A DNA stretch of 20,386 nucleotides, from the NCBI GenBank assembly GCA_023411815.1, contig JAEYOJ010000100.1, forward strand, positions 1 to 20,386. The letters run 5' to 3'. Positions 7,573 through 15,224 of the stretch are shown here, one piece after another. Source of the DNA: Pseudomonadota bacterium. GTDB lineage: Bacteria; Desulfobacterota; Desulfovibrionia; Desulfovibrionales; Desulfovibrionaceae. The first letter of the stretch is position 1. Each line of letters opens with the position of its first letter. Under the pieces are notes generated by a model, which worked only from the letters and a program-made list of their open reading frames with translations, made no database searches and was not told the DNA's origin. The position numbers were made by a program, and so were the translations under genes.

Positions 7573-10299
7573 CTAGGCTTGCGCCTTAAGGCCAGCGAGA
7601 ACCTTTTCGGGGTATGCCGGCAGGTGCGTGATGCGCACGCCGCAGGCGTTGTAGATGGCGTTGACGATGGAGGCGTGCGGGCTGGTCAGGGGCAGCTCGC
7701 CGGCTCCGGCCGCGCCGTGGGGGCCGTCCTTGCGCGGGGACTCCACATAGATCAGCTCCATGTCGTCCGGCACGTCCTTGATGTAGGGCAGGCCGGCGCC
7801 GGCCATGATGGAGTGCTTCTGGATATCCTCGAAGTCCTCGGACAGGGCCAGGCCGATGCCCTGGGCCAGGCCGCCCCACAGCTGGCCGTCGGCGGCGAGC
7901 TTATTGGCGATCTTGCCGATGTCGGCCACCAGGGTCATCTTGTCCACGGTGGTCTTGCCCGTGGCCGTGTCCACGCTGACCTCGGACATGAACACGCCGT
8001 ACATGTACACGACGAAGGGGCAGCCCTGGCCGTCGGCGTCGCAGTGCTTGCCCTCGTTGGCCGTGAACTTGCCCAGGTACTTCGTCTCCTTGCCCGCGGC
8101 CTTCATCTCCTCATAGGTCATGTAGCCGCCGCCGGCCTTCTTGGCTGCCTCCATGAGATTCTGGCAGGCGTCCTTGATGGCGTTGCCGGTCATGACCTGG
8201 GAGCGGGAGCCGCCGGCCGGGCCCGAGTTGGGGTTCAGGGTGCTGGCCCAGGTGAACTTCAGCTTGTTCGGGTCCACGTTCATGGGCTTCAGCGCTTCGT
8301 GGGCCGTGCTTACGGCGCCGATGTCCGCGCCCTGGCCGTGGTCCTCCCAGGCGCTGATAACGGTGATGGTGCCGTCGGCATGCATCTCCACGGCGGCCTC
8401 GGAGGCGTCCGGGCCGTCGAGGCCGCAGCCGTATACGCCGATGGCCACGCCCACGCCCTTCTTTACCGCATTCGTGGACTCGGCCTTGGCCTTCTTCTTG
8501 GCCGCCTCGTACTTGGGCCGCAGGATGTCGATCATCTCCGGCAGGCTGAAGACTTCCGGGGCCTGGCCCGAGGGGTTGGTCGAGCCTGGGCGGTAGGCGT
8601 TCTTGTAGCGCAGCTCCAGCGGGTCCATGCCCAGCTTTTCGGCCAGCATGTCCATGAGGCACTCCGAGGCGAGGAAGCTCTGCGGAGAGCCGTAGCCGCG
8701 GAAGGCCGAGCCCCAGGCGTGGTTGGTGCATACGGTGCGGCCCAACCCCCGGATATTGGGGATGTTGTAGCCCGCGCCGATGAACTGCACGCCGCGCAGG
8801 GTCAGCAGATCGCCGAACTCGGAATAGGGGCCGTGGTCCACGGAATAATCGTGTTCCATGGCCTTGAGCGTGCCGTCCTTTTCCGCCGCCAATTTAAGGT
8901 TGATGAACCAGGGCGAGCGCTTGCCGGTGTACTGTTGCTGCTGCTGATAATTGTAGCGCAGGTGCACGGGCCGGCCGGTGGCCAGGGCGGCCACGCCGAC
9001 CAGGGCCTCCATGGTGGGGCTGAACTTGTAGCCGAAGGTGCCTCCCATGGGGTTGGACACGAGCACCATGTTCTCGGGCTCCACGCCCAGGCCCGGGGCG
9101 ATCATCAGCAGGTGCAGGTGCACGCCGATGGACTTGGAGTGGATGTAGAGCTTGCCGTCCTCGCCCTTGTAGGCGAAGCCCACGTCAGGCTCCATGGGCA
9201 GGTGCGGCTGGCGCTGCAGGTAGAAGTCGCTTTCCACGGTGACATGTTTGTCGTCATTGAAGAACGGCGCGGTGTCCCCGCCCTTGGCATGCTTCTGCTC
9301 GAAGTAGATGTTGGGCGTGCCGGGGTGGATCTCGATGGCGTCCTCGGCCATGGCCGCCGGAGCGCTCATGTAGGCCGGCAGTTCCTCAAGCTCCACCTTG
9401 ACCTTTTCGGCCGCCTTGCGCGCGTTGCACTCGGAATCGGCGCAGACGATGGCGATGGCGTCACCATACTGGAAGACTTTCTCGTCGCACAGGATGGGAC
9501 GGTCCCAGCCGTCGCCCTTGTTGGTGGGGAAGGTGATCAGGCCCGTGATGCGGTTCTTGCCCTTGACGTCCTTGTGCGTGAGCACGCTGTGCACGCCGGG
9601 CATCTTGAGGGCCTCGGATGTGTCGATGCCCTTGATGTTGGCGTGGGAGACCTTGGCCTGCACCAGAGCCAGGTGCAGGGTGTCCGAGGGCATCTTCAGG
9701 CCAATGTCCGCGCCGTAATCCAGCGTGCCGGTGACCTTGGCCACGGCCGTCGGCCGGGGGAACTTGGAGCCCCAGATGCGCTGGTCATCAGGCATCTTGA
9801 AGGCCAGGTCCTCCATGCTCATTTCGCCGCGCACGACCTTGGCCGCGTCCATGACCGCATCCACCAGGGGCTTGTAGCCGGTGCAGCGGCAGGCGTTGCG
9901 GTGCTTCTGGAACCAGTCGCGCACGTCCTGGCGGGACGGCTTGTCGTTGGTCTCCAGCAGGCCTACGGCCGAGACGATGAAGCCGGGCGAGCAGAAGCCG
10001 CACTGGGCGCCGCCGTGCGCGATCCAGGCCTGCTGCACGGGGTGCAGCTTGTCCGGCGTGCCCACGCCCTCGATGGTCGTGACCTTGGCGCCGTCGGCCA
10101 CTCGCTTCATCTTCATGGCGCACGAGCGCACGACCTTGCCGTCCAGGATCACGCTGCACGCGCCGCACTGGCCCTGGTCGCAGCCGACCTTGGTGCCGGT
10201 CAGTCCCATCTGCTCGCGCAGCACCGTGGCCAGGCTAGCCTCCGGGTCGACGAAGACGTTGCGTTCCACTCCGTTGACGCTGAATACTTTTTGAATCAT
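7573..10299 (-). CDS. mop: Molybdenum aldehyde oxidoreductase (xanthine oxidase family)
   Basis: The 908-residue product has the whole D. gigas Mop architecture in one chain. The plant-type 2Fe-2S domain has Cys40, 45, 48 and 60; the second 2Fe-2S domain has Cys100, 103, 137 and 139. The molybdopterin domains follow from about residue 195, with GGTFGYKFSP, the AFRGYGSPQSF substrate and cofactor loop, and GAAGAGELPLTSPH near the end, whose Glu868 corresponds to catalytic Glu869 of D. gigas. The enzyme oxidises aldehydes to acids at a Mo centre carrying molybdopterin cytosine dinucleotide. There is no signal peptide; it is cytoplasmic. The ATG at 10299 follows AAAGGAG by 9 bases; the ORF extends upstream but that part is non-coding. 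No FAD domain is present, as usual for Mop. A run of five Gln lies near residue 444. Confidence 0.97.
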   Translation of the reverse strand: MIQKVFSVNGVERNVFVDPEASLATVLREQMGLTGTKVGCDQGQCGACSVILDGKVVRSCAMKMKRVADGAKVTTIEGVGTPDKLHPVQQAWIAHGGAQCGFCSPGFIVSAVGLLETNDKPSRQDVRDWFQKHRNACRCTGYKPLVDAVMDAAKVVRGEMSMEDLAFKMPDDQRIWGSKFPRPTAVAKVTGTLDYGADIGLKMPSDTLHLALVQAKVSHANIKGIDTSEALKMPGVHSVLTHKDVKGKNRITGLITFPTNKGDGWDRPILCDEKVFQYGDAIAIVCADSECNARKAAEKVKVELEELPAYMSAPAAMAEDAIEIHPGTPNIYFEQKHAKGGDTAPFFNDDKHVTVESDFYLQRQPHLPMEPDVGFAYKGEDGKLYIHSKSIGVHLHLLMIAPGLGVEPENMVLVSNPMGGTFGYKFSPTMEALVGVAALATGRPVHLRYNYQQQQQYTGKRSPWFINLKLAAEKDGTLKAMEHDYSVDHGPYSEFGDLLTLRGVQFIGAGYNIPNIRGLGRTVCTNHAWGSAFRGYGSPQSFLASECLMDMLAEKLGMDPLELRYKNAYRPGSTNPSGQAPEVFSLPEMIDILRPKYEAAKKKAKAESTNAVKKGVGVAIGVYGCGLDGPDASEAAVEMHADGTITVISAWEDHGQGADIGAVSTAHEALKPMNVDPNKLKFTWASTLNPNSGPAGGSRSQVMTGNAIKDACQNLMEAAKKAGGGYMTYEEMKAAGKETKYLGKFTANEGKHCDADGQGCPFVVYMYGVFMSEVSVDTATGKTTVDKMTLVADIGKIANKLAADGQLWGGLAQGIGLALSEDFEDIQKHSIMAGAGLPYIKDVPDDMELIYVESPRKDGPHGAAGAGELPLTSPHASIVNAIYNACGVRITHLPAYPEKVLAGLKAQA

Positions 10300-10308
10300 G
10301 CTCACTTG

Positions 10309-10333
10309 CTCCTTTCCGTTCGGTTCAAAGGAG
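10309..10333 (-). promoter_or_regulatory. Hairpin that can bury the mop ribosome-binding site
   Basis: On the minus strand CTCCTTT pairs exactly with AAAGGAG, the mop ribosome-binding site, enclosing GAACCGAACGG, in which CCG can also pair with CGG. The structure ends 9 bases before the mop ATG. Its folding would hide the site, so it may control translation. No known riboswitch is recognised. The rest of the 136-base gap (10300-10435) has no operator palindrome and no clear terminator. Confidence 0.5.
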
Positions 10334-10435
10334 TGGTAGGTCCCGGCCGCGGCCGACTCGGCTCGCCAAAGACGATGGCCCGGTCCGGGGTCCTGCCCAC
10401 ATATCGCGTCCCCATTCGGGGTGACTCCCTCGGAT

Positions 10436-11461
10436 TCATCCGCCCTTGCCGAAGCCGCAGACCGGATAGCGGCACTCGGCACAGCCCGCGCAGTAGCCTC
10501 CGTGGCCCAGAGCCACGATGTCCTCGCGTTCGATTGTCTCGCCCGCCACGATGCGCGGCACCACCAGGTCGAAGATGCTCGCCCCCGCGTACATGACGCA
10601 GCCCGGCAGCCCCACCACCGGCACGTCGCCGATGTGGGCCAGCATGAACATGGCGCCGGGAAAAGTCGGGGAGCCGTAGGTGACCACCTGGCCGCCCGCG
10701 GCGCGGATGCCCGCCGGGGTCTGGTCGTCCGGGTCCACGGACATGCCGCCGGTCACGGCAATGAACTCCGCGCCCATGGCCAAAAGCGCCCGGATGGCCT
10801 CCACGGTCATGTCCACCTTGTCCGGCACGAACATCTGCTCCAGCACGGTGCAGCCCAGTTCGCCGAACTTGCGCCGCAGCACGGGCCCGAATTTGTCCTT
10901 GATGCGGCCGTGGTAAACCTCGCTGCCCGTGGTCACGATGCCTACACCCAGGCGGCGGAAGGATCGGACCTCGATGAGCGGCGCATGCTCGCGGCAGAGG
11001 GCCTCCACGGCCTCGATGCGCCCGTTGTCGATGACCAGCGGCACGACGCGGGTGCCGGCCACGGCGCGTCCACGGACCACGCGCTGGTTGGTGTGGATGG
11101 TGGCCAGGACCACCTGTTCCACGGAATTGACCTCCCGCAGCGCGTCGGTGCTGATCTTGAGCAATCCGTCATGAGCCGCGAGGAAATTGATGCGTCCCTC
11201 ACAGGGCTGGGTCAGGGTCAGGCCCGGGCCCGCTGCGGCCCTGGCGATGCGCAGGGCGGCGTCATCCTCGTGCACCAGGCCTTCCTTGAGATCGAAGACG
11301 TAGATGTGCTCCTTGCCCAGGTCGAGCAGGATAGGCACGTCCTCCTCGCGGATCACGTGCCCGCGCCTGAAGGCCCGGCCCTTGAACTCTCCGGGAACGA
11401 TGCGGGTGATGTCGTGGCAGAGCACGCTGCCCACGGCCTGCCGCACGGGAATGCTTTTCAT
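10436..11461 (-). CDS. MoeA-like molybdopterin-binding protein with cysteine-rich tail
   Basis: The 341-residue product resembles the shorter MoeA-like, MoCF-domain proteins. The N-terminal part (MKSIPVRQAVGSVLCHDITR) looks like MoeA's opening segment. The MoCF core runs from about residue 170 with VGIVTTGSEVYHGR, the AVTGGMSVDPDDQTP loop and a SPTFPGAMFMLA / VVGLPGCVMYAG segment. MoeA inserts molybdate into adenylated molybdopterin, and this paralogue probably binds the pterin or helps load metal into Mop or FdhA. The C-terminus carries an unusual CAGCAECRYPVC cluster. GAGG lies 10 bases before the ATG at 11461. It precedes mop by 136 bases on the same strand and is probably the first gene of that transcript. 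It is too short for full MoeA, so I give no symbol. Confidence 0.85.
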   Translation of the reverse strand: MKSIPVRQAVGSVLCHDITRIVPGEFKGRAFRRGHVIREEDVPILLDLGKEHIYVFDLKEGLVHEDDAALRIARAAAGPGLTLTQPCEGRINFLAAHDGLLKISTDALREVNSVEQVVLATIHTNQRVVRGRAVAGTRVVPLVIDNGRIEAVEALCREHAPLIEVRSFRRLGVGIVTTGSEVYHGRIKDKFGPVLRRKFGELGCTVLEQMFVPDKVDMTVEAIRALLAMGAEFIAVTGGMSVDPDDQTPAGIRAAGGQVVTYGSPTFPGAMFMLAHIGDVPVVGLPGCVMYAGASIFDLVVPRIVAGETIEREDIVALGHGGYCAGCAECRYPVCGFGKGG

Positions 11462-11580
11462 GAATCAAGAACCTCGTGACGCCGGTTCCTCACAGGCACC
11501 CTCGGAACAAGACCCGGAGCCTGTGCGTTTGCTGATGCCTGCCATTGCCGGGGCATGATCGATGTTCCCTTTGGCACACC

Positions 11581-11600
11581 TTATGTCGTCCTTGACATAA
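11581..11600. promoter_or_regulatory. Operator palindrome 1 (moeA-like / transposase-like divergent gap)
   Basis: TTATGTC-GTCCTT-GACATAA is a 7-6-7 inverted repeat with perfect arms. It lies 72 bases before the transposase-like start (11673) and 119 bases before the moeA-like start (11461), so a single site could control both divergent genes and the mop operon. The same motif recurs at four other places in the window. Confidence 0.8.
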
Positions 11601-11672
11601 AAGTTTGAAGCAGTGAAACCCATCAAGACAAGTTCATGGATGATTTGTGACAAAAAGAACGGACGCCGGGCC

Positions 11673-12338
11673 ATGGGCAAGAACAGATACGTGCGCAATT
11701 CACGCATGTCAGAAGACGAATTCAGGAAGCTGGTCAGTCTTTTCGCCCTGGACGTGGACGCGGCGAGCATAGCCGCGTCGCTGGGCTTTTCGCGCAACAC
11801 GGTCAACGCCTACCTGCAGCGTATCCGCCAGCGCATTGCCGAGCATTCCGTGCAGTTCTCCCTGGAGCTGCAGACCCTGGGCGAGCGTTTCTTCGTGTTG
11901 CGCCAGGCGGGCCGCAGGCATGACCCGGCAGGGCCGGTGGTCATCTACGGCGCCATTCAGCGCAATCGCAGCATCTACGTGGACGCGCACGCCGAACGGC
12001 TGCGCGAGGCGCTCGACACAATCATCAAGGGCAGGATGTACGTGGAGGGCACGCTTGATCCCATGACCGGGGAGCCTTTCAGCACCTATCTTGATCTGGA
12101 TTTCGGCGAACAGGGCGTCTTCGAGCCCAGGGACGGTTTCATCGTGCAGCGCCGCAGTCCGGCCGAGGACCTGTTGCGCTTCCTGCTCTTCATCAGGGGC
12201 CGCATCCACAAGCTGCGCGGCATCCGCGCCGAGGTCTTCCCCCTGCACCTCAAGGAGACCGAGTTCCGCTTCAATTTCAGCGAACTGAGCCTCTACCCCG
12301 TGCTCATGCGTCTGTTCACGGAACGCAGGCTGGAATGA
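11673..12338 (+). CDS. IS1595/ISXO2-type transposase-derived protein, probably catalytically dead (candidate regulator)
   Basis: The 221-residue product has the family N-terminus (KNRYVRNSRMSEDEFRKLV), an HTH at about residues 27-55 (DAASIAASLGFSRNTVNAYL), then a region that follows the ISXO2-like DDE domain to the end, including PVVIYGAIQRN for the usual PV.GLLKRN and PLHLKETEFRFN for FYLHLKECEWRFN. By eye the first catalytic Asp is lost (LGERFF where DESYFG is usual) and the third catalytic position (IENFW) aligns with LLRFL. No IS ends are seen around it. It has an operator in its promoter region and faces the moeA-like/mop genes. I infer a domesticated DNA-binding protein. The ATG at 11673 starts at the family's conserved end; GTG 11613 and ATG 11640 are alternatives. 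Confidence 0.75.
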   Translation: MGKNRYVRNSRMSEDEFRKLVSLFALDVDAASIAASLGFSRNTVNAYLQRIRQRIAEHSVQFSLELQTLGERFFVLRQAGRRHDPAGPVVIYGAIQRNRSIYVDAHAERLREALDTIIKGRMYVEGTLDPMTGEPFSTYLDLDFGEQGVFEPRDGFIVQRRSPAEDLLRFLLFIRGRIHKLRGIRAEVFPLHLKETEFRFNFSELSLYPVLMRLFTERRLE

Positions 12339-12392
12339 ATGAGCCTGATGGCAGCGCCACTTTGAAATCGCAGTGCAGGTGTACGCGGAAAA

Positions 12393-12406
12393 CGGCCGAT
12401 CGGCCG
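12393..12406. terminator. Short GC palindrome between convergent genes
   Basis: CGGCCGATCGGCCG is a perfect 14-bp palindrome in the 96-base gap between the convergent transposase-like gene and fdhD. It could form a small hairpin acting in both directions, but no T-run follows on either strand. Confidence 0.3.
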
Positions 12407-12434
12407 CAGGATCCATCCATGCTCGATGTCATCG

Positions 12435-13295
12435 TCATGTTGCGTGATTATCCATGAGGATCGGCAGCGCTTCCTCCGGCAGGAGCATGTCGGGCAGGTT
12501 TGCGTCCGAACCGATGCGTTCGGCGCCGGTGTAGACGTTCATGCGCGTGGCCCGCATGTGGCCGATCAGCGTGATGCCCAGATTCTCGGCCATCTCCACG
12601 GCCAGGCTCGTGGCCACGGACAGCCCGGCGAGCACCTCCAGGCCCAGGATTCCGGCCTTCTGGACCATCTCGAAACTCAGGCGGGACGAGACGATGCCCA
12701 GATAGGCGAAGTCCTTTGCGCCGGCTGCGAGCACCGCGCCGATGGCCTTGTCCAGGGCGTTGTGGCGGCCGATGTCCTCGGCAAAGGCGAGCAACTCGTG
12801 GCGGGCGTCGAAAATGGCCGCGAAGTGCGTGGCCCCGGTGCGCTGGAACACTTCCTGCCGCGCCTCGATGGCGTTCTTTAAGCCCAGGAGGGCGCCGCGG
12901 CTGATGGCCCGGACCGATGCAATCCGCGGCATGTCCGTATGCACATCCCCAAAGGAAACCTTGCCGCACAGCCCGCAGCTCGATTTGCTCAGGAACTCCC
13001 GGCGCTGCTTTCGCTCCTCGCCGGCCCCGCGACGCAACTCGACGAAGATCCTCCGTTCGCCGAGGCTGCCCTGGCAGTAGTCCATGGACAGGATATCCCC
13101 GGCCGAGGCAATGACGCCTTCGGTGAGCAGGAAGCCCAGGACGAGGTGCTCGTCGTCTCCGGGCATGCGCATGGTCACGGCGTAGGGCGCGCCGTCCACG
13201 ACGATCTCCAGCGGCTCTTCCACGGCCAGCGTGTCGCGCAGGTCATAGTCCCCGTCATTCTCAAGCCGCCGGATGATCCTGTGTACCGTGCTCAT
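12435..13295 (-). CDS. fdhD: Formate dehydrogenase sulfurtransferase FdhD
   Basis: The 286-residue product carries the FdhD landmarks: the CGLCG loop (Cys107 and Cys110), FQRTGATHFAAIFD, EDIGRHNALDKAIG and SSRLSFEMVQKA. FdhD receives sulfur from the cysteine desulfurase IscS on its CxxC loop and passes it to the bis-pterin Mo or W cofactor before insertion into FdhA, which is needed for activity. It is cytoplasmic. The ATG at 13295 has a G-rich stretch just before it; an upstream frame extension crosses an operator and is non-coding. It has its own operator 26 bases upstream, so it can be expressed apart from fdhA, fdhB and fdhE. Length is normal for the family. Confidence 0.95.
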   Translation of the reverse strand: MSTVHRIIRRLENDGDYDLRDTLAVEEPLEIVVDGAPYAVTMRMPGDDEHLVLGFLLTEGVIASAGDILSMDYCQGSLGERRIFVELRRGAGEERKQRREFLSKSSCGLCGKVSFGDVHTDMPRIASVRAISRGALLGLKNAIEARQEVFQRTGATHFAAIFDARHELLAFAEDIGRHNALDKAIGAVLAAGAKDFAYLGIVSSRLSFEMVQKAGILGLEVLAGLSVATSLAVEMAENLGITLIGHMRATRMNVYTGAERIGSDANLPDMLLPEEALPILMDNHAT

Positions 13296-13321
13296 CGTCC
13301 CCCCTATGCTGTCGTCACCGC

Positions 13322-13341
13322 TTATGTTGACCTGAACATAA
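13322..13341. promoter_or_regulatory. Operator palindrome 2 (before fdhD)
   Basis: TTATGTT-GACCTG-AACATAA is a perfect-arm 7-6-7 inverted repeat; it varies from the consensus only in the innermost arm position, with both arms changed together, which keeps the symmetry. It ends 26 bases from the fdhD ATG. Confidence 0.75.
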
Positions 13342-13362
13342 GCAAGGGCGCATTCCACCCGC

Positions 13363-13380
13363 CCCGCCGTCGACGGCGGG
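13363..13380. terminator. CCCGCCGTCGACGGCGGG palindrome between fdhE and fdhD
   Basis: This perfect 18-bp palindrome lies 56 bases after the fdhE stop and just before the fdhD operator on the minus strand. As RNA it forms a strong hairpin that could end the fdhABE transcript; no T-run follows, so it is not a classical intrinsic terminator. Confidence 0.4.
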
Positions 13381-13436
13381 CTACGCCGCTCGGGCAACAG
13401 CCGGCGGCCGTCCGAGGCGGTCCGGGTGGCCCCGCC

Positions 13437-14375
13437 TCAGTCCATCTGGTTCCAGGGCAGCCAGGCCGCGGGCCGGTAGCCCTTCTGGCGCGCCAGCACA
13501 TCCAGGTGCGCCATGCCCAGGGAGAGCACCTCCAGGGGCGGCTCGCCGTCCAGCTCGCGCAGGTCGACGCACGGCACGTAGAGGCCGCATTTGTGGCATA
13601 TCTCGACCTTTTCCACGCTCTCGCCTTCCACCCGGAAGTACTCGCGCTGGTCCTTGTCCGTGTTCTCGCACACCGGGCACATTCCGCGCGCGATGCGCCA
13701 GTCGTGCCCGCACAGGGAACAGTGCAGATGCTTGCGGCCGCCGCCGCCGCGCAGGAACTCCGAGCCCAGGTCGCCTACCTTGGACAGAGCGGCCAGGCCC
13801 GGCAGCGAGCCGCACACGGGACAGAAGCCCTTGCGCCAGCTGCTATCGGCCAGGCGCGCGCGGAGCGAACCGGCCACGGCCGCCAGCACCGGAGCCAGGA
13901 TGGAGCGCAGGGCGAACACGAGCACGCCCGCGGAAACGGCCAAATCTTCCGCCGCCTGAGCCATGGCAGCGTCGTTGCCGTCGAGCAGGTCGCGGGCCAG
14001 GGCGGCGACATCCGCACCCTCCTGGCCCGGGCGTTCAAGGGCCACGGCGATACGGCTCAGGTCGGTCCTCAGGGTCGGGAAAGCCTCGGCCAGCAGAGGA
14101 AGGAAAACCGCTGCCGCTTCCAGCATGGCCCCGCACAGCGCAGACAAGTCCGCGCCGGCCAGCAGCGGGACGCCCTGGGCGAGGCGGGCCGGGTCCACGG
14201 GAAGCGCATCCTCGGGGATGCGACCGACCAGGTATTCGGTCAGAGCCGCCTTGCTCGCCAGGAGTCCGCCGAAAGCGGTCAGCAAGGGAGCCAAGGCCGG
14301 CCGCCGGGTATGCAATGCCTCAAGCGTTTCGATGACGCGCGGATCGGGTCGTATGGCCTGCGTTGCTGTCTGCAC
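13437..14375 (-). CDS. fdhE: Formate dehydrogenase accessory protein FdhE
   Basis: The 312-residue product has the FdhE layout: a helical N-terminal half and a C-terminal half with four CxxC pairs at Cys185/188 (CPVC), Cys219/222 (CSLC), Cys233/236 (CPVC) and Cys260/263 (CHKC), the last followed by Cys269. These rubredoxin-like knuckles bind iron, and FdhE takes part in maturation of formate dehydrogenase, probably acting on FdhA before export. The start is GTG at 14375, with AGGAGA 8 bases upstream. It follows fdhB by 108 bases across a strong hairpin, so it is likely made at a lower level than the enzyme subunits. Confidence 0.93.
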   Translation of the reverse strand: MQTATQAIRPDPRVIETLEALHTRRPALAPLLTAFGGLLASKAALTEYLVGRIPEDALPVDPARLAQGVPLLAGADLSALCGAMLEAAAVFLPLLAEAFPTLRTDLSRIAVALERPGQEGADVAALARDLLDGNDAAMAQAAEDLAVSAGVLVFALRSILAPVLAAVAGSLRARLADSSWRKGFCPVCGSLPGLAALSKVGDLGSEFLRGGGGRKHLHCSLCGHDWRIARGMCPVCENTDKDQREYFRVEGESVEKVEICHKCGLYVPCVDLRELDGEPPLEVLSLGMAHLDVLARQKGYRPAAWLPWNQMD

Positions 14376-14413
14376 GCGGAATCTCTCCTTGTTCTTCTCG
14401 GGCTCCCCGGTTT

Positions 14414-14442
14414 GCCGGGCCGCCCGGGGTAGGCGGCCCGGC
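14414..14442 (-). terminator. Strong hairpin between fdhB and fdhE
   Basis: GCCGGGCCGCC pairs exactly with GGCGGCCCGGC (11 bp) around a 7-base loop, and the flanks (CCGG on each side) can extend the stem. It lies 41 bases after the fdhB stop and 38 before the fdhE GTG. With no T-run it is more likely an mRNA-stabilising or partial termination element setting the ratio of FdhAB to FdhE. Confidence 0.55.
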
Positions 14443-14483
14443 GCAAGCCGGAGAGTGCTATTTCACAGAGGTATTTCAGTTCA

Positions 14484-15224
14484 TCAGGAACGCATGAGGC
14501 GTTCGACGGTGCGCGTCAGCGGAGCTGACAGTCGGGCCAGGAACTCCTTGCGGTCCAGACCGGCCGGCCCCTGGGCCACACTGAAGGCGTGGTACAGGCT
14601 GGGCTCGTCCTGCAGCAGGTAGATCACGTTCACGCTGTCGGGGTCGGCCAGCATGGCCCGCGGGAAGTCCTTCCTGACCACGGCCAGGCGCTTCTCGGCC
14701 AGGGCCAGCATCTCCTCGCGCTCGCCGAAGCTCATGGCCCCGGTGGGACAGGCCTTGACGCAGGCGGGCAGCAACCCCTTGGCCACGCGGGCCTGGCAGC
14801 CCGTGCACTTGGCCCAGGCGCCGGTCTTCTCGTCGCGGCGCGGGACATTGTACGGGCAGGCCTCGCGCACTTCCTCGAACGTGTCCTGCCCGAGCTTCCT
14901 GGTCTTCTCGGTGAAGAGCACCGCGCCGGTCTTCTCGTCCTGGATGACCGCGCCGTCCATGTAGCCGTCGGCGATCATCTTGCAGGGCGGCTCGGCGCAG
15001 TGGCGGCACTGGTCCGGGAAGAAGAACCAGTTCACCTTGCCGTCCACGAGCTGCTCGCTGAAGCGCACGACCTTGTAGTTGTGCGCGTTGAGGTCCGGGG
15101 GATTCTGATGGCTTCCCCGCTGCAGGGTCTCGTTGGCAGGGAGCTCGTACCACTCCTTGCATGCGATCTGGCAGCCGCGGCAAGCCGTGCACCGGGATGT
15201 ATCGACAAAGAATGCCTTAGGCAT
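14484..15224 (-). CDS. fdhB: Formate dehydrogenase beta (iron-sulfur) subunit
   Basis: The 246-residue product is a ferredoxin-like polycluster protein. Cysteines at 12, 15, 18, 22 (CTACRGCQIAC), 73, 76, 81 (CRHCAEPPC), 123, 140, 143, 155 and 159 (CTGC and CVKACP) are enough for three to four 4Fe-4S clusters. It takes electrons from the FdhA cluster and hands them on, in Desulfovibrio to periplasmic cytochrome c3. It has no signal peptide and should be carried out of the cell by the Tat signal of FdhA. AGGAGG precedes the ATG at 15224, which overlaps the fdhA end by 8 bases. No cytochrome or membrane subunit follows, so this is the soluble FdhAB type. Confidence 0.95.
   Translation of the reverse strand: MPKAFFVDTSRCTACRGCQIACKEWYELPANETLQRGSHQNPPDLNAHNYKVVRFSEQLVDGKVNWFFFPDQCRHCAEPPCKMIADGYMDGAVIQDEKTGAVLFTEKTRKLGQDTFEEVREACPYNVPRRDEKTGAWAKCTGCQARVAKGLLPACVKACPTGAMSFGEREEMLALAEKRLAVVRKDFPRAMLADPDSVNVIYLLQDEPSLYHAFSVAQGPAGLDRKEFLARLSAPLTRTVERLMRS

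Noticed and set aside
7579..10596. A 1005-codon open frame on the plus strand opposite mop
   Set aside because: It is the mirror frame of a GC-rich gene; the product is a low-complexity Gly/Ala/Val/His/Leu protein without a family, while the minus strand encodes a complete Mop. The plus-strand frame opposite fdhA (15133-17826) is the same artefact.
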